In this document: positions 1-5,507 of the stretch, piece after piece
Layout: every line of letters starts with the position of its first letter
How positions within the stretch are numbered: position 1 is the first letter of the stretch
From: a bacterium
GTDB lineage: Bacteria > Bacillota > Clostridia > Oscillospirales > Acutalibacteraceae
Assembly: GCA_020625635.1 (NCBI GenBank)
Contig: JAHLBL010000109.1
Location: 1-6,032 of the forward strand
Direction: 5' to 3'
Length of the DNA: 6,032 bases
Translations under genes and position numbers: made by a program
Notes under the pieces: model-generated
Databases searched by the model: none
What the model was told of the DNA's origin: nothing
Seen by the model: the letters and a program-made list of their open reading frames with translations, nothing else

Positions 1-71
1 GAATCACGGCCGTTCTTTGTGGAACCCATACCTTTTTTATGAGCAAATAACTGAATGTTAATCTTAAGCAT
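1..71 (-). CDS. rpmA: 50S ribosomal protein L27, N-terminal fragment (gene runs off the left edge)
   Basis: Only the first 23 codons are present; the rest lies beyond position 1. The translation begins MLKINIQLFAHKKG and continues GSTKNGRD, the usual start of L27, a large-subunit protein whose N-terminus reaches toward the peptidyl-transferase centre. The first nine residues (ending QLF before AHKKG) match the cleavable N-terminal extension of Bacillota L27, which the protease Prp removes; in Staphylococcus the cut is after the Phe that precedes Ala. Start choice: ATG at 71-69, with GGAGG at 85-81 in good spacing. That Shine-Dalgarno lies over the last codons and stop of prp (stop 78-76), leaving a 4-nt gap and suggesting translational coupling. 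Identity is secure despite the truncation. Confidence 0.95.
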   Translation of the reverse strand, partial: MLKINIQLFAHKKGMGSTKNGRD

Positions 72-75
72 TACC

Positions 76-387
76 TTACACCTCCGAAATAATAACTTTG
101 ATATCTTTTTCGTATTGCTCCTCAAGCTGGAGCATATGCCGATACAACCCGTCCAGCAGACGCGCCGTTGTGTCGGACTTAACGGCGACGAGCTTCATAT
201 AGCCGTCGTCCACAGTAACATCCGCCTCTATACCGAAGGAATCGCAAAGTGTGTTCGCCGCGAGATAAGCCGCCGAGCTGACAGCCGCGCAAACGATATC
301 CTCGCCCTGCGCCGCGTAGTCGGAATGTCCGCCGAACTCGTAGCCGACAAGCTCCCCTTCGCTCTTTAAGAATGTTACTTTAATCAC
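76..387 (-). CDS. prp: Ribosomal-processing cysteine protease Prp
   Basis: This 103-residue protein has the length and motifs of the Prp family (formerly DUF464, PF04327). Prp is the cysteine protease that trims the N-terminal extension of ribosomal protein L27 before assembly into the 50S subunit. The catalytic pair is visible: His21 in GGHSDYA and Cys33 in GEDIVCAAVS, with the family spacing (His22/Cys34 in Staphylococcus aureus). The start is GTG at 387-385, two nucleotides after the rplU stop; GAGG inside the last rplU codons serves as a modest ribosome binding site. The substrate gene rpmA begins 4 nt after the prp stop, the classic rplU-prp-rpmA order. The protein is expected to act in the cytoplasm during ribosome assembly. 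The GTG start and weaker Shine-Dalgarno fit lower expression than its ribosomal neighbours (inference). Confidence 0.95.
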   Translation of the reverse strand: MIKVTFLKSEGELVGYEFGGHSDYAAQGEDIVCAAVSSAAYLAANTLCDSFGIEADVTVDDGYMKLVAVKSDTTARLLDGLYRHMLQLEEQYEKDIKVIISEV

Positions 388-389
388 GA

Positions 390-698
390 TTAAGCCTCGA
401 TCGACTTAATCTGTACCTTTGTGTAAGGCTGTCTGTGACCGAGAGTTCTCTTCTCGCCCTTCTTCGGCTTATAAGTAGCAACTCTGATTTTCTTGCCCTT
501 ACCGTTCTTAAGAACCTCTGCTGTTACCTTAGCACCGTCTACGAGAGGTGTGCCGACCTTGATGCCGTCGTCTGTGCCTACAGCGACAACGTCAAAAGTA
601 ACAGTGTCGTTTGCCTCAGCGTTAAGCTTCTCGATGAACACGATCTGATCCTGCTCAACCTTGTACTGCTTACCGCCTGTCTGAATAACTGCGTACAT
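390..698 (-). CDS. rplU: 50S ribosomal protein L21
   Basis: The 102-residue product begins MYAVIQTGGKQYKV and ends with the L21 signature GHRQPYTKVQI, and its length is normal for the family. L21 binds 23S rRNA in the large subunit. The C-terminal third is rich in Lys/Arg (KNGKGKKIRV, YKPKKGEKR), as expected for an rRNA-binding protein. The start is ATG at 698-696, with AAGGA at 713-709 and a 10-nt spacer. It is the first gene of the rplU-prp-rpmA unit, with its own strong promoter and an 80-nt structured leader upstream, so it is probably controlled separately from folD. The stop is 2 nt before the prp start codon. Nothing unusual is seen in the protein. Confidence 0.98.
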   Translation of the reverse strand: MYAVIQTGGKQYKVEQDQIVFIEKLNAEANDTVTFDVVAVGTDDGIKVGTPLVDGAKVTAEVLKNGKGKKIRVATYKPKKGEKRTLGHRQPYTKVQIKSIEA

Positions 699-780
699 AT
701 TAGTACCATCCTTTATATAGACTCGCTATTGTCAGGCGGCTGCGAAAGGGCGCAGCGCTTCAAGCCCACAATAAGCGGCT
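699..780 (-). promoter_or_regulatory. Structured rplU leader, resembles the L21 ribosomal-protein leader
   Basis: The RNA between the predicted start site (about 780) and the rplU ATG folds well by eye. A closing helix pairs CGCTTATTGT (777-768) with ACAATAGCG (732-724), with one bulged U. Inside it, GCTGCG (756-751) pairs with CGCAGC (744-739) around a 6-nt loop, and GGC/GCC segments outside this extend the stack. Position, size and architecture fit the L21 leader class of low-GC Gram-positives (Rfam RF00559), thought to let L21 regulate its own operon. No terminator U-run is seen, so control at translation initiation is more likely than attenuation (inference). Assignment is by eye, without a covariance-model score. 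Confidence 0.7.
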
Positions 781-785
781 TATAT

Positions 786-814
786 ACTATATCACAACAG
801 TGTTGTATTGTCAA
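786..814 (-). promoter_or_regulatory. Sigma-A-type promoter of the rplU-prp-rpmA unit
   Basis: On the minus strand a perfect -35 TTGACA (814-809) is followed after exactly 17 nt by TATAGT (791-786), preceded by TGTGA, an extended -10 element. Transcription should start near 780, at the 5' edge of the L21-leader helix. The spacer contains a perfect 13-bp palindrome (794-806). Confidence 0.85.
794..806. repeat. 13-bp perfect palindrome in the rplU promoter spacer
   Basis: The plus strand reads ACAACAGTGTTGT: six-base arms ACAACA and TGTTGT around one central base. It lies wholly between the -35 and -10 boxes of the rplU promoter, a position typical of an operator. No regulator is identified; part of it overlaps the extended -10 element, which could explain half of the symmetry. 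Confidence 0.5.
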
Positions 815-834
815 CAGTTTTTTAATCCGCCGAA

Positions 835-1683
835 TTATAAATTATTCTGCAGCTTCGCAGCCTTGAGAGTGTTCTTCATCAGCATGGCGATAGTCATCGG
901 ACCTACTCCGCCCGGCACGGGTGTTATGTAGGAGCACTTGTCCTTAACCGCCTCAAAATCAACGTCTCCGCAGAGCTTTCCGTTCTCGTCGCGGTCCATA
1001 CCGACATCGATCACAACGGCTCCTTCGCGTACCATATCCGACTTAACATGCTTCGCTCTGCCGATCGCGACGACGAGAATATCAGCCGCGGCGGCGATAT
1101 CGCGGATATTCTTTGTGCGGCTGTGGCAGATCGTAACGGTAGCGTTCTCGTGGAGCATAAGCATAGCCATAGGCTTGCCGACGATGTTGCTTCTGCCGAT
1201 GACCACGCAGTTCTTGCCCTCGACCTCGATATCATACGCGTGGAGCAGTTCCATTATTCCCGCGGGAGTGCAGGGCAGGAAATCGTAATCCCCTATCATA
1301 ATTCTTCCGACGTTCTGCTTGTGAAAAGCGTCAACGTCCTTTAAGGGGCTTATAGCCTCGATAACGGCGTTTTCGTCGAGACCTGCGGGCAGCGGAAGCT
1401 GGCACAGGATTCCGTTCACATCGTCACGGTTGTTGAGCTCATCAACGAGAGCCATAAGCTCCTCCTGCTTTGTTTCTGCGGGAAGCTTGAACTCAAGGCT
1501 TCTGAAGCCGACAAGCTCGCACGCCTTTTTCTTATTATCAACGTAAACACGGGAGGCTGGATCGTCGCCGACAAGGATAACCGCCAATGTGGGAACTATT
1601 CCCTCAGCCGCAAGCTTTTTTGTCTCCTCGGCTACCTGAGCCTTTACGTCAGCCGATACCTTTTTTCCGTCTAAAATCGTCAT
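835..1683 (-). CDS. folD: Bifunctional methylenetetrahydrofolate dehydrogenase / methenyltetrahydrofolate cyclohydrolase FolD
   Basis: FolD interconverts 5,10-methylene-, 5,10-methenyl- and 10-formyl-tetrahydrofolate, linking C1 units to purine, thymidylate and initiator fMet-tRNA synthesis in the cytoplasm. The 282-residue length is typical. Visible motifs in order are YVDNKKKACE (47-56, containing the catalytic Tyr47 and Lys51), GILCQLPLP (91-99), KDVDAFH (115-121, usually KDVDGFH), PCTPAG (137-142), the nucleotide-binding GRSNIVGKP (163-171) and PGGVGPMT (257-264). The start ATG at 1683-1681 is supported by AAGGAGG at 1699-1693 with 9-nt spacing. The gene overlaps the 3' end of lgt by 35 nt in another frame, so it is probably translationally coupled. 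No intrinsic terminator is seen after its stop; the rplU promoter begins about 20 nt downstream. Confidence 0.97.
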   Translation of the reverse strand: MTILDGKKVSADVKAQVAEETKKLAAEGIVPTLAVILVGDDPASRVYVDNKKKACELVGFRSLEFKLPAETKQEELMALVDELNNRDDVNGILCQLPLPAGLDENAVIEAISPLKDVDAFHKQNVGRIMIGDYDFLPCTPAGIMELLHAYDIEVEGKNCVVIGRSNIVGKPMAMLMLHENATVTICHSRTKNIRDIAAAADILVVAIGRAKHVKSDMVREGAVVIDVGMDRDENGKLCGDVDFEAVKDKCSYITPVPGGVGPMTIAMLMKNTLKAAKLQNNL

Positions 1684-2488
1684 AGAATTTTTCCTCCTTG
1701 TTTCTGTTTACAAACAGCATTACCAATCCGAATATGAATATTGCCGCCGAGAGCAGCTGTGAAACCCTGAGCTCCATTCCGAAAGGCTGGAACGGGATGT
1801 AGAGGCTGTCCGTCCTCAGTCCTTCGACGATCATACGCTCAAAGCCGTACCAAACGAGATACATATAGAAAACCTGTCCCGCGTACTTCTGGTGTTTTTT
1901 GCTCAGGAAATGAATAATTACAAAGCCGAGCAGGCACCACAGGCTCTCGTAGAGAAAGCACGGATGAACCGTTACCCAGCCCGTGTTGTCACTCATCATT
2001 CCCCACGGAAGCGAGGTCTCTGTGCCGAACGCCTCCTGATTGAAGAAGTTGCCCCAGCGTCCGAGTCCCTGACCGATAAGAAAGCCGAGAACGGCGATGT
2101 CGAGTATCGGCATAATCTTTTCCTTCTGGATTTTAGCCGTAATGCAACCGCCGAGGAAGGCGCCGATTATTCCGCCGTAGATCGCGAGTCCGCCCTTGTC
2201 GATGCGGATAATGTCGGCGGGATTGTCGATATATCTGTCGAGCGTGAACAGCACGTAGTACAGACGCGCTCCGATTATGCCCGTAACTATTCCGACGAGC
2301 ACACAGTTAAAGAGCTTGTCGCGGTTGACGTTGAAGCGCGCGGAAGAAAAGTAAGCGTACACTATCGCGAGCATAAGTCCGCAGGCGATTATCAGTCCGT
2401 ACCAGCGGACAGTCAGACTGCCGATTGAGAAAGCGACCTCGTTGATGTCGAATTCAAGCCCTACAGCGGGGAAAGAAACGTGATGCAT
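1649..2488 (-). CDS. lgt: Phosphatidylglycerol--prolipoprotein diacylglyceryl transferase Lgt
   Basis: Lgt is the multi-pass membrane enzyme that moves diacylglycerol from phosphatidylglycerol onto the lipobox cysteine of prolipoproteins, the first step of lipoprotein maturation. The 279-residue protein has several hydrophobic spans (about 28-48, 60-82, 99-119, 128-142, 180-196, 204-216 and 243-262). The Lgt signature GRWGNFFNQEAFG lies at 143-155, VRWYGLII at 27-34, GGLAIYGG at 99-106, HPCFLYES at 175-182 and ERMIVEGLRTDSLY at 217-230, which carries the conserved C-terminal Arg/Glu region. The tail is basic (RRKKGIG). Start ATG 2488-2486 has GAGGAG at 2500-2495; this site is made of the last codons of the upstream M16 gene, whose stop is only 3 nt away. 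The 3' end overlaps folD by 35 nt. Confidence 0.97.
   Translation of the reverse strand: MHHVSFPAVGLEFDINEVAFSIGSLTVRWYGLIIACGLMLAIVYAYFSSARFNVNRDKLFNCVLVGIVTGIIGARLYYVLFTLDRYIDNPADIIRIDKGGLAIYGGIIGAFLGGCITAKIQKEKIMPILDIAVLGFLIGQGLGRWGNFFNQEAFGTETSLPWGMMSDNTGWVTVHPCFLYESLWCLLGFVIIHFLSKKHQKYAGQVFYMYLVWYGFERMIVEGLRTDSLYIPFQPFGMELRVSQLLSAAIFIFGLVMLFVNRNKEEKFYDDFRRKKGIG
1693..1699 (-). promoter_or_regulatory. folD ribosome binding site inside lgt
   Basis: AAGGAGG lies 9 nt before the folD ATG and inside the lgt reading frame. It is close to the ideal consensus, and it fixes the folD start despite the 35-nt overlap with lgt. Confidence 0.85.
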
Positions 2489-2491
2489 AGA

Positions 2492-3766
2492 TTACTCCTC
2501 ACTCGGGAGAACGACCGAAAGCGTCGTATTCTCCACGTCAAGCATATTTCTGAGCCTGTTGTTAACGTCCTCAAGCGTACAGTCCGCTATATCCTCGATC
2601 ATCGAGAAAAGCTCCGCGTTGTTGAAATGAAGCTCGGCGAGGGTGTTGGCTATGCCGTCGACCGAGTTGAGCGACGAGATCGTATCGCCGTAGACCTCTC
2701 TCTTCGCGATTTCAAAATCCTCCCCGCGAACACCGTTCTCCTTCAGCTCTCTGATATAATCCAATATCATCCGCGCCGCTTCCTTAGGAGCGCGGCTCTC
2801 GGAGCTGAACAGAACGGAGTTGTAGCCCTGACCGTAAAAATACTCGCTGTCGAAGCTCTGGTTTATGAGCTTAGCGTCGTCGAGCTTTCTGTAAAGCTCG
2901 CTCGCTCTCGACGTCAGGATGTTGAGGATGATCTCGACCTCAGCCATTTCCTTCTGGGTAGTCTTGTGGGCTTTTTCCTTGAAGCCGAGGTTGAATATCG
3001 GCATTGATACGGGGAATCTCTGCTCCACGTAATGCTCCTCGACCTCGTACGGCTCGTCCTCGAAATAGCTCTCGATGGTGTGCTTTTCGCAGGGCTTCAG
3101 CATCTTGTCACAGATACCGAGAATATCATCGGGCTCAAGGTCGCCCGCGATACAGAGCACCATATTGTTGAGATTATAAAAAGTATAATAGCAGTCGTAG
3201 AGGAGCTCGGGGGTGATTTCGGCGATCGACTCTACCGTACCCGCGATGTCTATCTGAACGGGATGATTGCGGTACATTTTGCCGAGCATATTGAACATAA
3301 CGCACCACTCGGGAGAATCGTCGTACATTCTGATCTCCTGTCCGATAATGCCCTGCTCCTTCGCTACGGTTTCCTTCGTAAAGTACGGACGCTGAACGAA
3401 GTCGAGCAGGATCTCGAGGCTTTCCGCGAATTTGTCGGTACAGCTGAACAGATAGCAGGTCTTGTCAAAGGAGGTGTAGGCGTTCGCGTTTGCGCCTGTC
3501 TTGGCGTATTTGAGGAACGCGTCGCCGTCCTCGCACTCGAACATTTTGTGCTCGAGGTAGTGGGCGATTCCGTCGGGAACTCTCCTGACCTCGCCGCCGT
3601 CGAGCGAGAACGCATTGTTGACACTGCCGTAGCGCGTGCCGAAAATCGCGTATTTTGAATTGTATTCGGGCTTTTTATACAGGTAGATCGTAAGTCCCGA
3701 ATCGTGTTCTATTTTATAGTAAACATCACCCGTGCGGGCGGATTTGATTTCTTTTATATTACTCAT
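2492..3766 (-). CDS. M16-family zinc metallopeptidase, YmfH-like (catalytic partner)
   Basis: The 424-residue protein has the two-half architecture of M16B (insulinase/pitrilysin-like) peptidases. The inverted zinc motif HxxEH is intact: His69-Tyr-Leu-Glu72-His73 in GIAHYLEHKMFE, with the distal Glu pair in KEQGIIGQEIRMY (Glu137, and Glu144 as the likely third ligand). The C-terminal half (about 190-424) has the inactive M16 fold pattern with a poorly preserved RExxxLxY-type segment. No signal peptide is seen, so a cytoplasmic location is likely. The gene overlaps the upstream non-catalytic M16 gene by 4 nt (ATGA), pointing to a heterodimer. In Bacillus subtilis the equivalent pair is ymfF-ymfH, and database annotation links this family to EF-P 5-aminopentanol modification; here the next genes are lgt and folD, not the reductase ymfI. 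The function is therefore inferred and the substrate unknown. Confidence 0.85.
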   Translation of the reverse strand: MSNIKEIKSARTGDVYYKIEHDSGLTIYLYKKPEYNSKYAIFGTRYGSVNNAFSLDGGEVRRVPDGIAHYLEHKMFECEDGDAFLKYAKTGANANAYTSFDKTCYLFSCTDKFAESLEILLDFVQRPYFTKETVAKEQGIIGQEIRMYDDSPEWCVMFNMLGKMYRNHPVQIDIAGTVESIAEITPELLYDCYYTFYNLNNMVLCIAGDLEPDDILGICDKMLKPCEKHTIESYFEDEPYEVEEHYVEQRFPVSMPIFNLGFKEKAHKTTQKEMAEVEIILNILTSRASELYRKLDDAKLINQSFDSEYFYGQGYNSVLFSSESRAPKEAARMILDYIRELKENGVRGEDFEIAKREVYGDTISSLNSVDGIANTLAELHFNNAELFSMIEDIADCTLEDVNNRLRNMLDVENTTLSVVLPSEE

Positions 3767-5040
3767 TCCGTCAACCCCTTACTTCTGAGCACGAATACGG
3801 TGTCGAGCTTCAGCTTGTTTGCAGCCGAGACGATCTGCTCCTTTGTGATCGCGTTGATTTTTTCAGCAGCCTGAGCGGGAGTGTCGAACGAGCCGTCCAT
3901 AAGCTGAGAAGCGTACCAGCCCGTGATTCCTCCGACGGTGTCGACCACACCGAAGAAGCTGTTTACGACGGCGAGCTTCGCGGACTGAATCTCAAAATCG
4001 GAGATAATGCCGTTTTTCATATCCTCTATTTCGGCTAAAACAGCCTCGCGCGTCTGCGCTATGTTGGCTGTCTCGACGCCCGACTCGACCATCATAATGC
4101 CCTTGAGCTTTATGAACCTGCTCGCGCAGTAGTAGCAGAGGCTCTTTTTCTCACGCACGTTCGTGAAGAGCTTTGAGCTCGCCGTTCCGCCGAGGATAGC
4201 GGACATAAGTCTGGCAGCGTTTATCTCTTCCACACTTGCGAGGTCTTTGACGATAAAGCCCATCTCGAGCTTGGACTGAGCAACGTCCATTTCCTCAACG
4301 ACGTCGTTAAGTCCGTCAGTGCCCTTTGAAAAGGCAGTCACGGGATTGATAAACTGTCTGTCGATTTTCCCGAACGAGGACGCGATAAGATTTCTCACGT
4401 CGCCCGGGTCCGCGTCACCCGTGAATATGAACTCAAAACGCGCCGTTTTCAGCATATTGAGCCACGCGCGATAAACATCCTGTGCCGTTACCGCGGAGAC
4501 GCGCTCCTTTGTGCCCATGCGCTTGATGCCGAAGGCTTCGTCCGCGCACATCTCCTCTATGAGACGCTGGGACGCGTAAACGCGCTTGTCGCTGAACTCC
4601 GAGTCGATCATATCGAGAGTCTGGCGCTTTTCCTGAGCGAGGTCATCCTCGCAGAAGGCTTCACCGATAACCTTGGGATTAAAAATTATCTCGCAGAGCA
4701 GCTCGCCGAGCTGAGCGCTTATGCTCTCGTCGTCTATAGCGTAGCGGTTGTCAAGTCCGCTGACGGTGATATTGAGGCACTGCGTGTCACCCACCTTGGT
4801 GACCGAGCCGCTGAGCTCCGCTCCGTAGAGATAGCTGAGCTTCTTGGAGAGCGTGGTAAAATCAGGGTATTTCCTGCAGCAGCGCACGAGAAGATAGCAC
4901 AGCAGCGCGTTCTCGGCGTTGGTGCTCTCACTGAGAGGCATAAAGATATGAGCCGACAGCCTCATCGTTTTGAATCGGCTGTCCTTGATTCTGTTAAAGA
5001 CAATTCCGTCGGAAATTTTGTCGGAAACTATAGGATTCAT
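3763..5040 (-). CDS. M16-family peptidase-like protein, YmfF-like (non-catalytic partner)
   Basis: This 425-residue protein has M16 two-domain architecture but no HxxEH motif: the expected helix reads ENALLCYLLVRCCRKYPD (43-60), with no zinc ligands. The C-terminal domain is instead well conserved, with LGGTASSKLFTNVREKKSL followed by CYY (283-304). This is the Arg/Tyr-containing segment that in M16B heterodimers binds the substrate C-terminus. The protein is therefore probably the structural and substrate-binding subunit for the zinc-bearing partner encoded just downstream, matching the ymfF-ymfH order of Bacillus. Start ATG 5040-5038 has GGAG at 5052-5049 and a promoter about 30 nt upstream. 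It is the first gene of the M16-M16-lgt-folD unit. No signal peptide is visible. The family is secure; a role in EF-P modification is only a database-style association. Confidence 0.85.
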   Translation of the reverse strand: MNPIVSDKISDGIVFNRIKDSRFKTMRLSAHIFMPLSESTNAENALLCYLLVRCCRKYPDFTTLSKKLSYLYGAELSGSVTKVGDTQCLNITVSGLDNRYAIDDESISAQLGELLCEIIFNPKVIGEAFCEDDLAQEKRQTLDMIDSEFSDKRVYASQRLIEEMCADEAFGIKRMGTKERVSAVTAQDVYRAWLNMLKTARFEFIFTGDADPGDVRNLIASSFGKIDRQFINPVTAFSKGTDGLNDVVEEMDVAQSKLEMGFIVKDLASVEEINAARLMSAILGGTASSKLFTNVREKKSLCYYCASRFIKLKGIMMVESGVETANIAQTREAVLAEIEDMKNGIISDFEIQSAKLAVVNSFFGVVDTVGGITGWYASQLMDGSFDTPAQAAEKINAITKEQIVSAANKLKLDTVFVLRSKGLTE

Positions 5041-5068
5041 TATATCAACTCCATTACATACATAGTGT

Positions 5069-5096
5069 ATTATAGCACAACACGGAGGAATATAAA
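5069..5096 (-). promoter_or_regulatory. Promoter of the M16-M16-lgt-folD unit
   Basis: On the minus strand TATAAT (5074-5069) is preceded by TGTGC, giving an extended -10. The best -35 is weak: TTTATA at 5096-5091 with a 16-nt spacer. A start near 5062 would give a leader of about 20 nt before the YmfF-like gene, with room only for its ribosome binding site. Confidence 0.65.
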
Positions 5097-5099
5097 AGC

Positions 5100-5111
5100 T
5101 TTTTCGAAAAA
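5100..5111. repeat. 12-bp palindrome between divergent promoters
   Basis: TTTTTCGAAAAA is perfectly self-complementary. It sits 2 bp before the -35 box of the rightward promoter and just upstream of the leftward one. It could be an operator, or simply A-tract DNA acting like an UP element. No known regulator site is recognised. Confidence 0.4.
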
Positions 5112-5113
5112 TA

Positions 5114-5142
5114 TTTACAAAGGTACTTATTTATTGTATAAT
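5114..5142 (+). promoter_or_regulatory. Promoter of the DUF4250-type gene
   Basis: TTTACA (5114-5119, five of six matches to TTGACA) is separated by 17 nt from a perfect TATAAT (5137-5142). Transcription should begin near 5149, directly at the first helix of the structured leader. It is divergent from the promoter at 5069-5096. Confidence 0.8.
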
Positions 5143-5148
5143 GGACGC

Positions 5149-5208
5149 GTGTGAGGATGTGAAAGCTCACACAGTTTTGAACTGCCCGCGGCAGTGACTG
5201 TTTGCGGG
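5149..5208 (+). promoter_or_regulatory. Structured 5' leader of the DUF4250-type gene, class not recognised
   Basis: About 80 nt separate the predicted start site from the gene, and much of this is self-complementary. GTGTGAG (5149-5155) pairs with CTCACAC (5166-5172) around a 10-nt loop. ACTGCC (5181-5186) pairs with GGCAGT (5190-5195). Competing pairings are CCCGC (5185-5189) with GCGGG (5204-5208), ACAGT (5171-5175) with ACTGT (5197-5201), and CAGTT (5172-5176) with AACTG (5180-5184). Such mutually exclusive helices can mark a switching leader, but chance is possible in a short GC-rich stretch. No riboswitch consensus known to me fits, and no U-run terminator is present. Confidence 0.5.
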
Positions 5209-5220
5209 TAAGAAGACTAT

Positions 5221-5225
5221 GGAGG
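5221..5225 (+). promoter_or_regulatory. Ribosome binding site that fixes the DUF4250-type start
   Basis: GGAGG lies 5 nt before the ATG at 5231. The alternative in-frame ATG at 5219 overlaps this site and has no comparable Shine-Dalgarno, so 5231 is preferred. Confidence 0.8.
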
Positions 5226-5230
5226 TCAAT

Positions 5231-5407
5231 ATGGATTTACCGCAGGACGCTATGATACTGTTATCGGCAGTGAACACAAAGCTGAGGGACTTTTATCCGT
5301 CGCTCAAGGCGATGTGCGAGGATATGAACGTAAGCGAAAGCGAAATCAAAAGCAAGCTCGAAGGCATAGGATACGAATACAGCGAGGAACTAAACAGATT
5401 TGTGTAG
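5231..5407 (+). CDS. Small DUF4250-type protein of unknown function
   Basis: The predicted 58-residue protein starts MDLPQDAMILLSAVNTKLRD and has the features I associate with DUF4250 (PF14056): an N-terminal LPxDxxxLLSxxNTKLRDxYxSL stretch, a Cys-containing CEDMNVSE segment and a C-terminal GYEYSEELNRF tail. The family is small, mostly from anaerobic Bacillota and Bacteroidota, with no established function. The Asn/Leu/Arg-Asp pattern followed by acidic, helix-prone residues suggests a compact helical cytoplasmic protein; the LCEDMNVSESEIKSKLEGIGY-like part resembles half of a small helix-turn-helix, but that is speculation. No signal peptide or membrane span is seen. It has its own promoter and a long structured leader, divergent from the M16 genes. 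No convincing terminator follows; the tRNA promoter begins 35 nt after the stop. Confidence 0.8.
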   Translation: MDLPQDAMILLSAVNTKLRDFYPSLKAMCEDMNVSESEIKSKLEGIGYEYSEELNRFV

Positions 5408-5441
5408 CGATAAAAACTTTTTGATTTTTGCATAAAAAGTG

Positions 5442-5470
5442 TTGACAAATCAATCTCTCGGTGATATAAT
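5442..5470 (+). promoter_or_regulatory. Promoter of the tRNA-Leu gene
   Basis: Perfect TTGACA (5442-5447), a 17-nt spacer and perfect TATAAT (5465-5470), with TGA before the -10 giving an extended element. The start site should be near 5477, leaving a 5' leader of about 30 nt for RNase P to remove. Confidence 0.9.
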
Positions 5471-5507
5471 CTAAAAGCTGTCGTAAATAAAGCGGCAAAC
5501 TGAATAT

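Noticed and set aside
815..834. Terminator between folD and the rplU promoter
   Set aside because: No GC stem precedes the short A/T tract, so no intrinsic terminator is claimed.
435..1344. Several frames antisense to or out of frame with rplU and folD
   Set aside because: All lie over conserved genes whose motifs fix the true frame; the peptides are low-complexity or Ser/Arg-rich.
1892..2428. 178-codon plus-strand open frame antisense to lgt
   Set aside because: lgt is unmistakable on the other strand. The antisense frame has no recognisable domain, no ribosome binding site and an acidic/Arg composition typical of shadow frames.
2480..3658. Long plus-strand frames antisense to the YmfH-like gene
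   Set aside because: They mirror codon bias of the M16 gene; no motif, promoter or Shine-Dalgarno supports them.
5219..5230. Upstream ATG for the DUF4250-type gene
   Set aside because: It overlaps the GGAGG ribosome binding site that serves the ATG at 5231, and has only a weak AAGAAG upstream.
5417..5440. Possible terminator ACTTTTT/AAAAAGT after the DUF4250-type gene
   Set aside because: The 7-bp stem is almost entirely A-T with an 11-nt loop and is followed by GTTGACA, not a U-run; read-through to the tRNA remains possible.
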